Part shown: one piece after another, positions 13,701 through 25,800 of the stretch
Layout of the letters: each line of letters begins with the position of its first letter
How positions within the stretch are numbered: the first letter of the stretch is position 1
Assembly: GCA_907165065.1 (NCBI GenBank)
Contig: OU015530.1
Location: 48,779,465-48,843,464 of the forward strand
Reading direction: 5' to 3'
Source of the DNA: Caprimulgus europaeus
Taxonomy: Eukaryota; Chordata; Aves; Caprimulgiformes; Caprimulgidae
DNA length: 64,000 nucleotides
Notes under the pieces: model-generated
Told to the model about the DNA's origin: nothing
The model's input: the letters and a program-made list of their open reading frames with translations, nothing else
Databases searched by the model: none
Program-made: the position numbers and the translations under genes

Positions 13701-14350
13701 AAAACTACCACTGTGAACCCCACTAAAATCACGGTGTGGCTTCTCACTTTTACCACCTCAGGAATACACTAACATGTACCTGACACCATGATTGACAGAG
13801 TGGAATCAGATCTGTCTGCCCTGGAACAGTACTGATACAGTAAGAGAAAATGACATTTACATAACCTCTAATAGCCAATAAAAGATACTTAATTTTATTA
13901 TCTATTTTTAAATGCATAAGTATATCTGTCTAAGAGAGAAAATGAGCTGACATTCCTCCCATATATCCACTGCTGTGTACTATGAGTTGTATTTATTCAT
14001 AGCAACCTGAGATCACTTTGCTTGCATATGATTTAAATGAAAAGAAATGCCTAAATGCAGCCCTTGGAGTCCATCCAGACTGACACTTTCTGTGTGGTAT
14101 CATTTTGAGATCCAGATGTACGTGATGTATGATTACAGTCAGAAAACAGACAGCAGTTTGGCCACAAGTTTTCAAAGGCAGTCAGTAATGTGAGATTTTT
14201 TCAGGGCCTGGGCAATTTCATGTTGCTTTAATGAGACCTGCTTTTTCAGAGCTTGTGTTTGGCTGTCTTCAGTGATGCAAAGGTGCCCAGCTCTTCACTT
14301 CCAAAATTCTGAGTATACTTGGCATTTTTCAGACCACCTAACTGATGGAA
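7778..14350. other. non-coding DNA, no gene recognised
   Basis: Long AT-rich stretch with no recognisable repeat family or exon. A run of 13 T lies at about 11973-11985. Open frames of up to 100 codons appear on both strands, often overlapping one another, as expected for non-coding sequence. TTAATTAA-type clusters near 11.2 kb are simple AT-rich sequence. Confidence 0.5.
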
Positions 14351-14385
14351 GAATATGGACCTTGTTTTTAAACCTTAAGTTGCCT

Positions 14386-14514
14386 TGAAGGTGAAACTTT
14401 GGCTCTTAAGCCCCACAGTGATTTTGAAAATTTCCAACACCCTCTTTTCTGCGTGGAGGTGGATCGACAGAGGCACATCACTGCGGATCGAAACGTATCT
14501 CCCTGCCGAGGAAG
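14386..14514 (+). other. possible exon (unconfirmed), CpG-retaining open block
   Basis: This block keeps an unusual cluster of CpG sites for the window (between 14449 and 14509) and is open in two plus frames and one minus frame. One plus frame reads ...FCVEVDRQRHITADRN... and ends at a donor-like AAG|GTGTGT at 14514/14515. About 250 bases downstream is a strong acceptor-like tract, so the two could bracket a small intron. I do not recognise the peptide, and no clear upstream acceptor or start codon fixes the left boundary. It may equally be non-coding. Confidence 0.2.
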
Positions 14515-14766
14515 GTGTGTGTCCCAGCCTCACTTGGACAGAAATGGCTTGCACTGAAGGCTGCTTCCCAAGTGACCACTGTAAACTGCTTTTAGTTACC
14601 AGGGCTGGAGGAGTCCTCCATATGGTGTTTGCCAGCTGCATCATTTCCTTGTGCTCCGCTGGCTGTTGGGATGTTGCCACACTACAGCGCTTAGGTGATG
14701 TTCTGACCTTTCAACAACCCTCTGCACTCTAAATGGTGTTGTCTTTATCTTTCTCATTTGTTTCAG

Positions 14767-14826
14767 CCTGTCAAACCCCCACAGGAGGAAGCTGGAAGAA
14801 ACAAAGCTTTTGAGACGTGGGTCTAA
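14767..14826 (+). other. possible terminal exon after a strong 3' splice-site-like tract
   Basis: A pyrimidine-rich tract (14739-14766) ends in TTTCAG, a textbook-looking 3' splice site. From 14767, frame 0 encodes 19 residues ending in FETWV and a TAA at 14824-14826; the last four residues fit a class I PDZ-binding C-terminus (x-S/T-x-V). If instead joined in phase to the candidate exon at 14386-14514, a different frame is read (including RRKLEETKLLRRGS) and stops slightly further downstream. The two frames exclude each other, and neither peptide is one I recognise. Coding status is unproven. Confidence 0.2.
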
Positions 14827-17190
14827 TGCACTTGATTTCTCCTTCTGAAAAGTAAATATTTGGGTAATAATCTACAGAACTCCTAAAACAGCTGTGAAAT
14901 GATCTAGCCATAAGATCTTGTGAACGGATCCAGGATGTAGGAAAACAACTAGCAAGATCTTGTTTATTCTACTTTGAGAATACTACAGCTGGAATTATGG
15001 ATAAAACATTTGTCTGAGAGGATATTGCCAAGTCTGAAATGTAGCTGTAGAGTATATAGCTATAGCTGTTGTGCAGGTGGTAAGAAAAGGCTTTCCAAGA
15101 GACACAGTGACCAAGGGGGGCCGGGGAGCTGTCACTCTTCTTCCCATGTAAACGGCTCATTCCTAATGCCAGCATTGTGCTCCCGTGTTTGCCCAAATCC
15201 AGCTCCATAATTTGCAGAATTTGGCCTTTTCTCAGCCTTGACCCTGCTGTTGGGTGGCTCCCATTGGTGTCTGACCTCCAGCTACCTTTTCTATGCTATT
15301 TATAGCACACCAGCTGGGGAACTTTAATGTACATATCTGTTATATTTATATTTTGAAGAATGACTTTGTTTTTTATTTACATCCACGTTAGTCCACTATG
15401 TTGTCTGGCATCATTTGGACTTTTCTAGTCAGGCTCCATTTGCACTGCATTTTTCATATTGCCTACTCCAGTTTTGTTTTCCTTTTTCTTTCCCCTGCCA
15501 TCACTGATTCACTCTGTCCTCCAGCTTTCCATTCAGCTGTCTCCTTTGTTTGGAAAAACATAACCCAGGGTATATTCTTTCTTTCTTAAAAGGGTCATTT
15601 GTTACCAGAAAATAAGCATACAGATCACTTGGAAACCAGACCCCAAGTCTCAGTATGCTCATCTGATTTTTTTTGACCTCCTGTGCACAGGATGTCTTTC
15701 TTGTAGATGCTGTGTGGTATCTTGTTTCAACACCTTGAAGACTCTGTGCTTTGCTCATCCCCAATTCATTTCCAGCCAAGCGGTTCTGCTTTGTTTCATG
15801 TGTCTGCATCTCTTGCACTTTCAGCTGCCCTTTCAGACACAGCTTTTCAGTTATATCAGATTTTATCTTTTGACTCTTCCAATTTCTCAGACATAAACCC
15901 CTGTAATCTGGGCCCAGACTGTGAATACCGTATCCGTATAGATGGGGAAATACTCAAAGGTAGATGATCTGCAAAGGGAGTGAGGGACTTAGGCTCTAGC
16001 TCAGTTATTAATTTTTACTTTTATTTCTGCTTAGCAATAAAAGAGGAAGAATAATACTTTACATGAATATAGTGTTAATAACTGTATGTCATTATTATCT
16101 CAAGTGTTATTGTGTCGTTATAAAAGCATATATGCTTCCACTGTGACATAATGCAGTATAATAGACTCCATATTTAGTTCTTATTTTATAGAGCCTATGA
16201 ATAGTATGTAACACTTTCCTTCACATATAGATGCATTCTGTGAATGTTTAAGTGTTTGACTAACAGATCACTTGTATGATGCACAGCCAATATCCTGTTT
16301 GTACAGAAATAAAACTCAGTGACATATTTGCTTGTATTTAGAAAGTCACAGGAGAATATTTAGCCACGGTGACTGGCCTTACTTCTACAGCTGAAACTCC
16401 TTAATATTTGAAGAAAATATTTTTCTTCATTCAGTTTACAACTAATTTATGAAACTCGCAGTTGTGGTTCTTGTAGTGACCCAAAGAATCTGCTACCAAC
16501 AACCGCAGTCACTGAAATGAGGGTTACTTACGAGGTGCCTGTTCTTATCTCCTCTGGGCACTTCCCAATGCCCTAAAAATCTAAACCTCAAGATCTGTCA
16601 TTTCAGATGCTCATAAATGGTACTGATGATCATTAATGATTCCCTTACTGTCCCTTTGGTAGGTTTTAAGCATTTTTGACTTCTATCCAGTGGAAATGTT
16701 TGAGTAATAAAGGAATTAGAATGGTGAATACATTAAGCTCTTTGGTTTTTGCACAACTTCACAGACTCTTGAATCAAGTATTTTTGCAGGAATTGAATAT
16801 TGCACAGTGAGGGTAATCCATAAGTGCCTCACAGATATGGCAGCACTGGACATAAATAACATTGTGCATGTGCAACCACAGTATGTGACTAAGCCAAATC
16901 TGGCTCAGTCAATTGGAACACAAAGGCTAAATTTTTGGTAACTTGCTGATTGGATGTAATGCCAAAACTATTGCTTCAGGCTAAAAGAAGCATAAACAAT
17001 ACAAAACCCACTATGAATATCAAAGGACTGAATTTTCTTTAGATGTGTTACAGTACAATGCTTGTGCTTTCTTCTTTCCAAAATTTCAAAATAATGTGTT
17101 AAAATTCTGCTTTGCCTGTTTAATCTACTGCTCTTCAAAATGTTAAAAAGACACTAATATCTAGGCTGTAGATAAAAAGCACTATAGGGT
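14827..17190. other. non-coding DNA, no gene recognised
   Basis: AT-rich sequence with open frames up to 105 codons around 15.4-15.97 kb on both strands, overlapping and without recognisable domains. No repeats of known family were found. Confidence 0.45.
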
Positions 17191-17330
17191 ATGTCTGCAC
17201 CAGCAAGTAGGGCAGATACTTGGAGGTGTAGGTTAGTGGTATAGACAGTATGGTGTTAGTGTCTATACCACACACACTTCTGTAGCTTTTACTTCGGTTC
17301 AGCTGTAGCTGGGCTCCCTGGACCGAGCTG
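17190..17330. repeat. possible decayed MITE-like element with internal hairpin
   Basis: The left part (TAGGGTATGTCTGCACC at about 17186-17202) resembles the terminal repeats of old sauropsid non-autonomous DNA transposons, whose ends often read GTATGTCTACACT. Inside is a perfect 12-bp inverted repeat, 17236-17247 and 17260-17271, around a 12-base loop. No matching right-hand terminal repeat was found, so the assignment is tentative. Confidence 0.25.
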
Positions 17331-20300
17331 CTCCTTGCATTTGGAGCCCATGAGGAATATGCTTTGAGTTACCTTCTGGTTTCATACAAAGAAAACTGTA
17401 GAGGTACTAGTTAGTTTACTAGTATTGACACAACCTCAGTGACCTGTCTTGTTTAATACTTACTGGAAGATTGCTATGGGATAGCAAGTCACCCATGTAA
17501 ATGGAAATTCTTGCAAATAAGAAAGCATCCTACTTACCAGCCAGGTCAGAAGAACATCCTAAGGTGTGTTACATCCATATTTGCTCTTCTGGATCATCTG
17601 TCTTCCATTAACCACCCCTTCTCCACCCCAGTAATCCACTCTCCCTTTCAGATTTCAAATCACCACAAGATTGTTTCTCCATTATTGCAACCACTGTTCT
17701 GAGGTATATTGACCTCAGCACAAAGATAGGTGTGAGCTGGCATGAGTGGAGGAGCACATAGTGGGGCCACAGGAGGAGTGTGAATACAGCGGGAGCTCCT
17801 TCAACTGGTAGGGCTACTACAACATGCTGCATGAAATTGCCATCCAGGAATAACCTGTAATTACTGGCTGCAATGTCCATCCTTGCCAGGGAGCTATGTT
17901 TTCCAGCCTGCAGTTCCTTCACAAGGAAGGAAGATGGGGCAGGAGGAGGGAGAACATATGCACACACAGGCACCAGCAGTCATAATGTCTTTTCTTCCTT
18001 CAACTGGGGACTGAATGGCTGCAAGCTTTTGTTAGCAGACCATAATACTCAGATTTTCTTATAGCTCCCACAGTGGTTGTACCTCAGGGCATGGAAAACA
18101 CCGATCTGTACCACTAAGTATTTATTTAGCAGAACAACCCCTCCTTCCACCCACCACAGAATCCCTCTTTTCCCTCTTGTCTCAGAAAGAAAAGGAGATC
18201 AGGAAAATCCAGGAAAATAAAATGTGACTGAAATTTCCCAGATTTTCTGGGAAAAAATTAAATATAACTCCAGACTCTAATATACTATTTTCTTTTTAGA
18301 AATCTGAATTTGATGAACTCTCAAGTTCCATTATCCTTAAAGTGTGCTGCTCAAGTCTCCAGATCTGACAGAAAATGGACAGAACATGAGGCATGTTGAA
18401 AAGTCAGCAGAGCACGTGTACTTCTCAAAGAGCACATAAAGTGCCCAATACTCACTGCTTCAGAGGGAGAAAACTGTCCTCCTTTTTAATCATGTTGCAT
18501 TTCAGACTTGTTGGAAGTTTCTTGGAAAGCAAGAGGGCAACATTTCCAGTTCTGTTTGTTCATAAAAGCGATCATTATGCATCATTCTGGCAACAGTGTT
18601 TATAACCGACTTTACTATTTTTCTCTCCATGCTGTTTTCTCTATTACCCTTTCTTTGATTGTTTTACTTTTTCCTCATGCTTCAAAAGGAACACGTTTGG
18701 TTCTTAGTTTTCTTTGGAGTGTATTTATTTAGATTCTCCTTATGGGAAATGTGACTGTTATTCCAATTTGTTTTTCTGTCAAGCTAAAGTAGTGTTTTTG
18801 TACATCTTCACTGCTATGCATTAAAATAATTGTTTGCATTAAAATAATTTTCTTCTATTTTATGCCTTGATTTGTGTTTCAGATCTAACACTGGAGCCTA
18901 CTTTTATCTCATCATAATAAGACTTCTGCATCTTCAACCAACCCAAATCTAATGGTTAAAATACAATTTAAAATCTAAACTTTAGTTAAAATTTAACTGA
19001 AATTCTTTAGGTGGGGTGTTTTTCATTTTTTTTTCCCTTCATTTTGTCCTTTCATTTAGTTCAGCACATGCCCCACAGTTGACTTGTGGCATCTGTTTTT
19101 CCTGTCTTCTGCTGTATCTGAACTGAGGTGACACCTCCTCCCAAATGGTACAGTTTTAATTTACAAGGGAACAAGTTCTAGAGAGAATAAAATTTTTTAT
19201 TTTCTTTTCACCTCTGCTTGAAGCTTAAGTTTGATTCACGGAGGTCTGTAGCCAACTCCCAGGGCTATCAATGTGAGGTGTAGCTACCCTACAGGATTAT
19301 TTTAGTATTTTAATTCTTCACCTGTGGCGAAAGAAATGTGTTTATGTGAAGCTGAAATATTTTCTCTGATTGGTTGGTTGTTTTTTTTTCTGCTCCTCAT
19401 CAGGTCCAAGGGATTAATTGCTTTGCCTAGGATACTGGTGCTTCAACTCTGGGTTTGGGACTGATTCAATGAATCAAATGTTCTTGACAAACTCTTTGGG
19501 AGAAGTGTCAGGCCAGTTTACAATCAATTGCTAAAGACAGTAGAAACATCTGCTTCCCATCCTCTTCCTTTCATTCACCGTTAGAGACAATTTTGGCTAA
19601 AGTGGAAGAAATTGTAAGATGCCCATTAACATGCATTACTTTATTTAGCATCTGCATTTCACTCCTCTTTCACTTGTTTCTAAACTAATCTTCATCTGCT
19701 GAGCCAAGAACAAATGACAAAAATACAAAATCTGGCAAGGCAGTGAAGATCAGCAAGTGACTGCAGGGGACAAGAGAAAGAATTTGTTTCACTATGATTT
19801 TCAGCTCATTGCTGACATCAGACAAAGCCTCCAAGACAGTGCACCACTTACAAGAAAAATATTTTAAAACTATATTCTTAAAAATAAATATTGTTTAAAT
19901 TTTCTATTGTATCTAAAACAGTGACAGTCATTGTTTAGTTCAGTTGCCCACCTATAGGTGTGTAGCGACATATGAGATACCTGAAGATACCCGATGACCA
20001 TGGGCTCGCTTAGGTCCAGAAGGACATGGGTATCTCCACTGGTCCTCCTAGCCCTGTGCAGTTGCCTTGGGTGTTCTGAAGCATCTCAAATCCCATGACA
20101 AAATGACAACTGGGCAGATGAATTGAGTTCTGAGGTTCACTATCAGTATGTCGGGATAGAGCCAACATTAGTGTGCCTGAATATCCAATGAGAACACAGT
20201 ACAAATGGAATGTTCAGGAACAGCTCTTTTATGTATTTTTTACATTTACATTAAAATTTTCATTTTTAAGATAAGGTTTAGGCATAGTTTCTTGGTGACT

Positions 20301-22266
20301 TTTCCAGCTTGTTGGACCCAGAGATCTCACCTGAATTTCCTGGATTACTCCTTGCTCCTTGCCCTGTCTTTCCAGCCAGGAGCTGTCCACTGCCCTGGGG
20401 TTGTCCAGGTGTGGAGGTGTCTGATGGCTGAGGGAGGGACTTAGCCCGTGCCTAAATGGTGTTTGTGAAATCTGAATTGCACCAGGAAAGGCAAATGCAC
20501 AACAATGTGCCCTCCTCTCAGCTGGCTTTCAGGGTTAAGAGGCTCCCATCATGTGCACTGTACGATGTATGTAGCTACAGATTTCAGCTACATCCTGAAT
20601 TTAGAGTAGGAAAAAAGTAATGAGGCATAGATTTTTTTTCTGACATTATTCAGTGCAACACTGGTGCTGCTTAGGAGCACTTTTGCTCAGAGATTGTCAA
20701 AGCCACACATTACATTCAGTTGAAGGTGTCCTAAAAGCTATAAAGCCTGTCTGTGTCAACACTCTCACTGTGCTCTTCTTCCTCACTAGTTAAGAATGAA
20801 CTGTGCTAACAGGGACATTAGGAAATGTGTCCCAGGAAAAACTGCAAGACTGATGCTTTTACTTGCAATATGAAGTGAAAAGATGGGGAAATTGTGCCTT
20901 TTTTGTCTGTTACAAACATCTAAGTTTTAAGCACCTTCTATGCTGTATTCCTATGCCCTGCACAGCTAAAAGATTTTCAAAGAAGGTGCAAAATTCTCAT
21001 CATTAATCAAATCTTCCTCCTCTTACTGACTGAAAAGGTGAACTTTCTTATTCTTCCACAGTTCCATTATATAAGAAGAAAAAAAAATTATTCAAGGCCT
21101 ACACCTGGAAAGAAGTCTCTTGTGGCTGACAAAATGTGGCTCTTGACTCTATATTTTATGCTGAATGTGATCCTTTTTCAAAGCACATGTCAATACTGGC
21201 CTATGACATTTGAAATTGTTAGCATTCTTTCCAAAGAGGTCTGGGTCTCTGAATGATTTCTTGCAATAACAACCAGAAATAGATACATTTCCTTTGAAGT
21301 TAACACAGAGGCCCCCAAACTGCAGAGTGAATCTCCCCCACCAAACACATGTCCACATTTTCAGCTGGAGTCTAATGCATACATTTTTTAGACTATTTTC
21401 TAGACCACACATTTTTATTATTGATCAAAACTTAGAATCCAGGTTTATTTTAGTCTTTCACATAAATAGGCTAAAAGCTCTAGATCATTAGTTCTTTCTG
21501 CTTTTATTTACTGCAAAATATTTCATACCACTTTTAGAGATTAAGATTTGGTAACACTTTATTTTAGCTGTCTTATTATTTTAATTTATGTGGTCTCAGG
21601 AATAACAGAGATCATAACAAATTCTTTTGGTATTAAAGGGGGTGGTATGTGCACACTGACGGAGAGTCAGCTACAGACATTTACTTTACTTTTGAATCTT
21701 TTATACTGAATTTGAAGGCTTAGACAACAAGCAAATATGCAGATATTTTTTTTTGGTTATCAGTCAAACTGGCCATTTAAAAACTGCATTGTAATAAGAA
21801 TATTTTTATTGTTGTTTTTAAAGCTTAAATGGGAGGAAATTTGAGGTCTAAGGGTAAATAAAATATTGGCAGAATTATGATTCTTAAGCTATCTTGAGAA
21901 ATACAGGTCATGCATAAGTATCAAACAATTTGTTATTTTCTTTAATCTCCATGGTGTTCATGTAGGGTGGCAAAGAGTCTGCATCTGGGGCTGAATAGGA
22001 GGTCTACACCAGCAGAAAGACTTATTTCAGCATAGTTTGATGTTTAGAAGGGTTGTAAACTGTTTTCCATGAATTTCAGTGATACCTGTCATGAGCCAAA
22101 CATTTCTGCCCTGATTGGGTCTTCAGGAGATTTACAAAACCTCCCATTTTGCTGAGTTCACACTCAACACTATCAACAGGCAGGAGGAAAGAAAGAAAGG
22201 AAGGAAAATGTTCTTGTCTAAATGCAAAAGATAAGGGGAGAAAGTCTGCCCTAAGGTTAAATACTA
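17331..22266. other. non-coding DNA, no gene recognised
   Basis: Mostly AT-rich. A 121-codon minus-strand open frame at 17608-17973 has no recognisable domain. A small tandem duplication of GCATTAAAATAATT lies at 18818-18849 with an 18-base period. The stretch at about 20.32-20.45 kb is GC-richer but carries no identifiable exon. Confidence 0.45.
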
Positions 22267-22314
22267 GAGGAGTTCTGAATCTCTGGGAGGAGTGGAGGAG
22301 TTCTGTATCTCTGG
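22267..22314 (+). repeat. short tandem duplication
   Basis: GAGGAGTTCTGAATCTCTGG at 22267-22286 is repeated with one mismatch at 22295-22314, a 28-base period. Local duplication with no gene association seen. Confidence 0.8.
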
Positions 22315-22809
22315 CCTAAAGAGGTAAAAAAAGAAAGAAAAACTGGCTAAAAATATCACAGAAATCCTTGTCTAAGCAACCTATTACATAACCATAAATC
22401 CTGGCAGTGAATAGCAAGCAGCACAATGTACTACTAAAGCACTGGAATCAGCCTGAGTATAAAGAGAAACCTACTTCCATTTATGTCCAGGTGTACCATT
22501 GACATCCTTGATACCAGAAACTGTGATTAAAGAGATTTACACTGCATTCACCTGGATTTCCATGTGAGAACAGTGATTCACAGGAACTGAGGGAATTTCT
22601 CCAGAAATCATTCCTTACTTTAATAGTGTATCACTGTAATTTAAGACAAGTACTATAATTGGTATATTTTTAAAAATGTGATGATCCAGGAATTGATATA
22701 AAATCTTTTCTGGGATTGTGAATGCTGGGGATGATGAGATATTGGTGGAGGGCAAAGGGAGTAACCTGGGATGTCCTTTCCTGGCAGGAGACACTCTGGA
22801 GACACAAGT

Positions 22810-22861
22810 TGGTTCCTTCCAGATTGATCTTGAGGGCAAGTTCTCAATCTGGAAGGAACCA
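22810..22861. repeat. perfect 18-bp inverted repeat (hairpin)
   Basis: TGGTTCCTTCCAGATTGA at 22810-22827 is the exact reverse complement of 22844-22861. The 16-base loop contains a further 4-bp stem (CTTG 22829-22832 with CAAG 22837-22840) closing on AGGG. Eighteen contiguous complementary bases at this spacing are unlikely to arise by chance in a 64 kb window. No terminal repeats of a known element or target duplication are visible, and the stem is shorter than a typical vertebrate pre-miRNA. Confidence 0.9.
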
Positions 22862-25800
22862 TGTTTTTTTCCTGACCTCTCCATGAGGTGTAGACTGTCC
22901 ACAGATCATTTAAGCAGATCTGACCTAGCTGATTTTCTGCCACTGTGGGCATTTGGGTGTCCCCTGTTATCTCTGTTCTGTGCTCTTTATCTAAATTTGA
23001 TTTCAGTCCTCAGTAGGTCAAGTCTTTAGAAAGGCAATATACAAGAAGTCAGATGCCATAGTTATTCTAGTGTGAAACTGTATTAAATTTTATGAGATTT
23101 GAAAGGTTACACTGAAGGATAAGCAGCAGAGTTAGCACTCTTGAGTCCTGCCTAGGACTTCATTTAGTCTATGCAAAAGAATAGATAATGTTCAAACACA
23201 ACTCAGTATCATGTAACACAGGGAATTCACTCTGGATTAAAACCTAATACTTTCAATAGAAACTTTTCCTCTTAGCCACATTAGTCATCTCTAGTCCGAG
23301 GTGGTTGGAACAGGCAGGGCGAAGCAACACTGCTCAGGCACGTGAGCAGCAAAACCACAGCAACAACAAAAATTGGTTGCTGCTGATCCATATTTAAGCA
23401 GCTAAATAAGTGGCTTCACTCAGGGCTGTGCTTCACACTTGAAGATGTGCCCAGTAGTGTAGGACCCACAACAGATACTGATTATTGTTGACATTTGCTT
23501 TTAGCCAAACACAAACCACCCAGCTGACAGCTGCACTGGCAATTTGCTGTGAGCCTCAGAGAGGTCATGGAGCTGTATAAAATGCAGTAACCACCCCTTT
23601 TCTTGATCTGGCATGCAGCCAAAGGACATTACAGACTCCAATGGGCAATCATCATAGAGAGAACAGTAGGGTCACAGAATCAAAATGGAAGATAAAGGCT
23701 TGGGCATACAGTCTGGTTAGGTCACATTTTTGTATTAGAGAAGCTGATGACTGCAGGAGGACTAATTACTGGACTCCTGGTCACAGCATCCTGTAACAAA
23801 GCTGCAATTTCTCTTGGGAAAAAGAATAAAAAATCCAATGAAATATTCAGTGCTACAACTCCTAAATGTTAGCTGTCAGGCACCAAGAATTCACAATGAT
23901 TTTATGGACACCTAAATTGCTAAGCTCTAAGTAAGTATTAAGTGGGGCAAAGAAAGGTATTTAAAGCGACCATAAGATACATCAGCTGGTAGAAAATGTT
24001 AAACTCAGAGCTGCAAATGAAATTATTTTTCCCTTACACACAATTTCCAAATTTAAGACTTTTTTTCAGTTGCCTCTGAGTGCTTTTATAGTGCACAGTG
24101 CATATTTACCTTCTGCTCACTGAAGTTCAAGCTTCCCATACCATGATCCTGAATCAGTTCTGCGAAGCAGGATTTTTTATTTTTCCTGAGTAATGGACCT
24201 GTAATGACTCAGACTCCAATAAACGCTGTACACAGACATTCCCATCAGAACTGGAGTCCAGAGTGCACTGCAAGGAGACATGTTGTCAGACCAACATGCA
24301 GATTCTTTGCTTGGGATTGATACACCTCAATATGTTTTATATAGATAGATATACACCTTTGCTGTAAATGCAGTTATCTAGACAAAGATAAAATGCTTTT
24401 CTTTTCTGTTTCAAATATGATCTGAGTTTTGATGCTTTATTAATAGGTGACATATAACACCAAACCACTGCCAGGATACCTTTTTTTTGTGCTTGTGGCC
24501 TAGAAAGATTAAAAAATTATCTCAGTTTAGAACACTACTACACTGTATAACTTGATAATTTCCCTCTTTTAGGAAATAAGTTTGTGAGTTCAGCTTGGTG
24601 AAACTCATGATGTTCTTTTCAGTCATTTATATAATTACCTAGAAAATAATTGTATTATGCAATGGAGTGGTTACTTAGCAAAAGCAGCAACATTTGCTAA
24701 TAGAGTAAGTAATTAGTTTGAAAGAATACCAACAATACACTACAAATTCAGTAATTCTGAATTGTTTTGGAAAGGGCAATGAGAGGTAAATAGTTCTGGT
24801 TGAAAATGGCAAAATGTGAGTGATAAATAGTGAAAGCTGGTAGAAACATGGCATGGACAGGAACTACAAACTGCTTGAGTTTTCTTACCTTAGAAGGTGC
24901 TACTAGAAAAACTACAGAGGTGAGGCTTGAGAAGGCTTCATACCTGCTCTATGACATAGATGTAGCAAGTAAGTTGTATATTTATCATTAAAAGAAAAAA
25001 AAGTTACGTTATCCTTTGGCTCCACAGGTTTAAAAACAACATGTGGATAAAGATGTCTTGACATTTCTACTCCTTTATCTTTATCCTGGAAACTATATCT
25101 ACAGATATATCAGGAGAACTAGTTTTTGGTGTTTGTAGTAGCAAGTAAGTGTGTTTTAGTCCAATTGCATGTTCCGGGATACTGAGTTACAGTGGTACAT
25201 ATTAATCTAATGTTTAGAGACTGAGTTTTCTTCATCCTACCTAGAGCATTTTCATATTGAGAATTGTAAGATAATAATAAAAACCCCACAACTATGAGGT
25301 CAAAATAGTCATAACTGAAAAAAAGGAACAGTGAACAGCCCTAGGGTCAGGTGCCTCTGGGTGCTTAACAGAGTAACCCCAGTTAGTATTTTGTGTTATG
25401 ATTTGTGAAGTGCTTCAGGATCCTTTAGAAATTGAATAATGGCAAACTGCCATTAAACAGAGCTAGGAAGGCAAACCCCAAAATATTATAAAATGGATAG
25501 CTTAGTTTCTTTGGCAAGAAGGATCTTAAATAAAAAGGCAGAGGGCATGTACTTCAGAGGAGAGGGATTTATTGGCTTTCTTCTACATCAGAGTTGAAGA
25601 TGTGACCATTTCACACATTCAGAGTATTGGCAGGCTCGTAGCAAGCCAGCTTTTTGTTGCTCTGCACAACCCAAGTGATGCGGGACACTGCCTGACTCTA
25701 CTTTCATGCAAAGACCCTTAGGTGCCCTAAAGGTTTTGCTCTAGAATTAAAATATAACCTATTATGACACTTGCTCAACAGAAACTGTAATGTCTGTGTC

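Noticed and set aside
17608-17973. 121-codon minus-strand open frame
   Set aside because: No recognisable domain, no clear start context, and similar lengths occur by chance in this much DNA.
25395-25440. String resembling the 3' tail of ancient LINE/SINE families
   Set aside because: Only about 20 bases are suggestive. Too short and diverged to annotate without a profile search.
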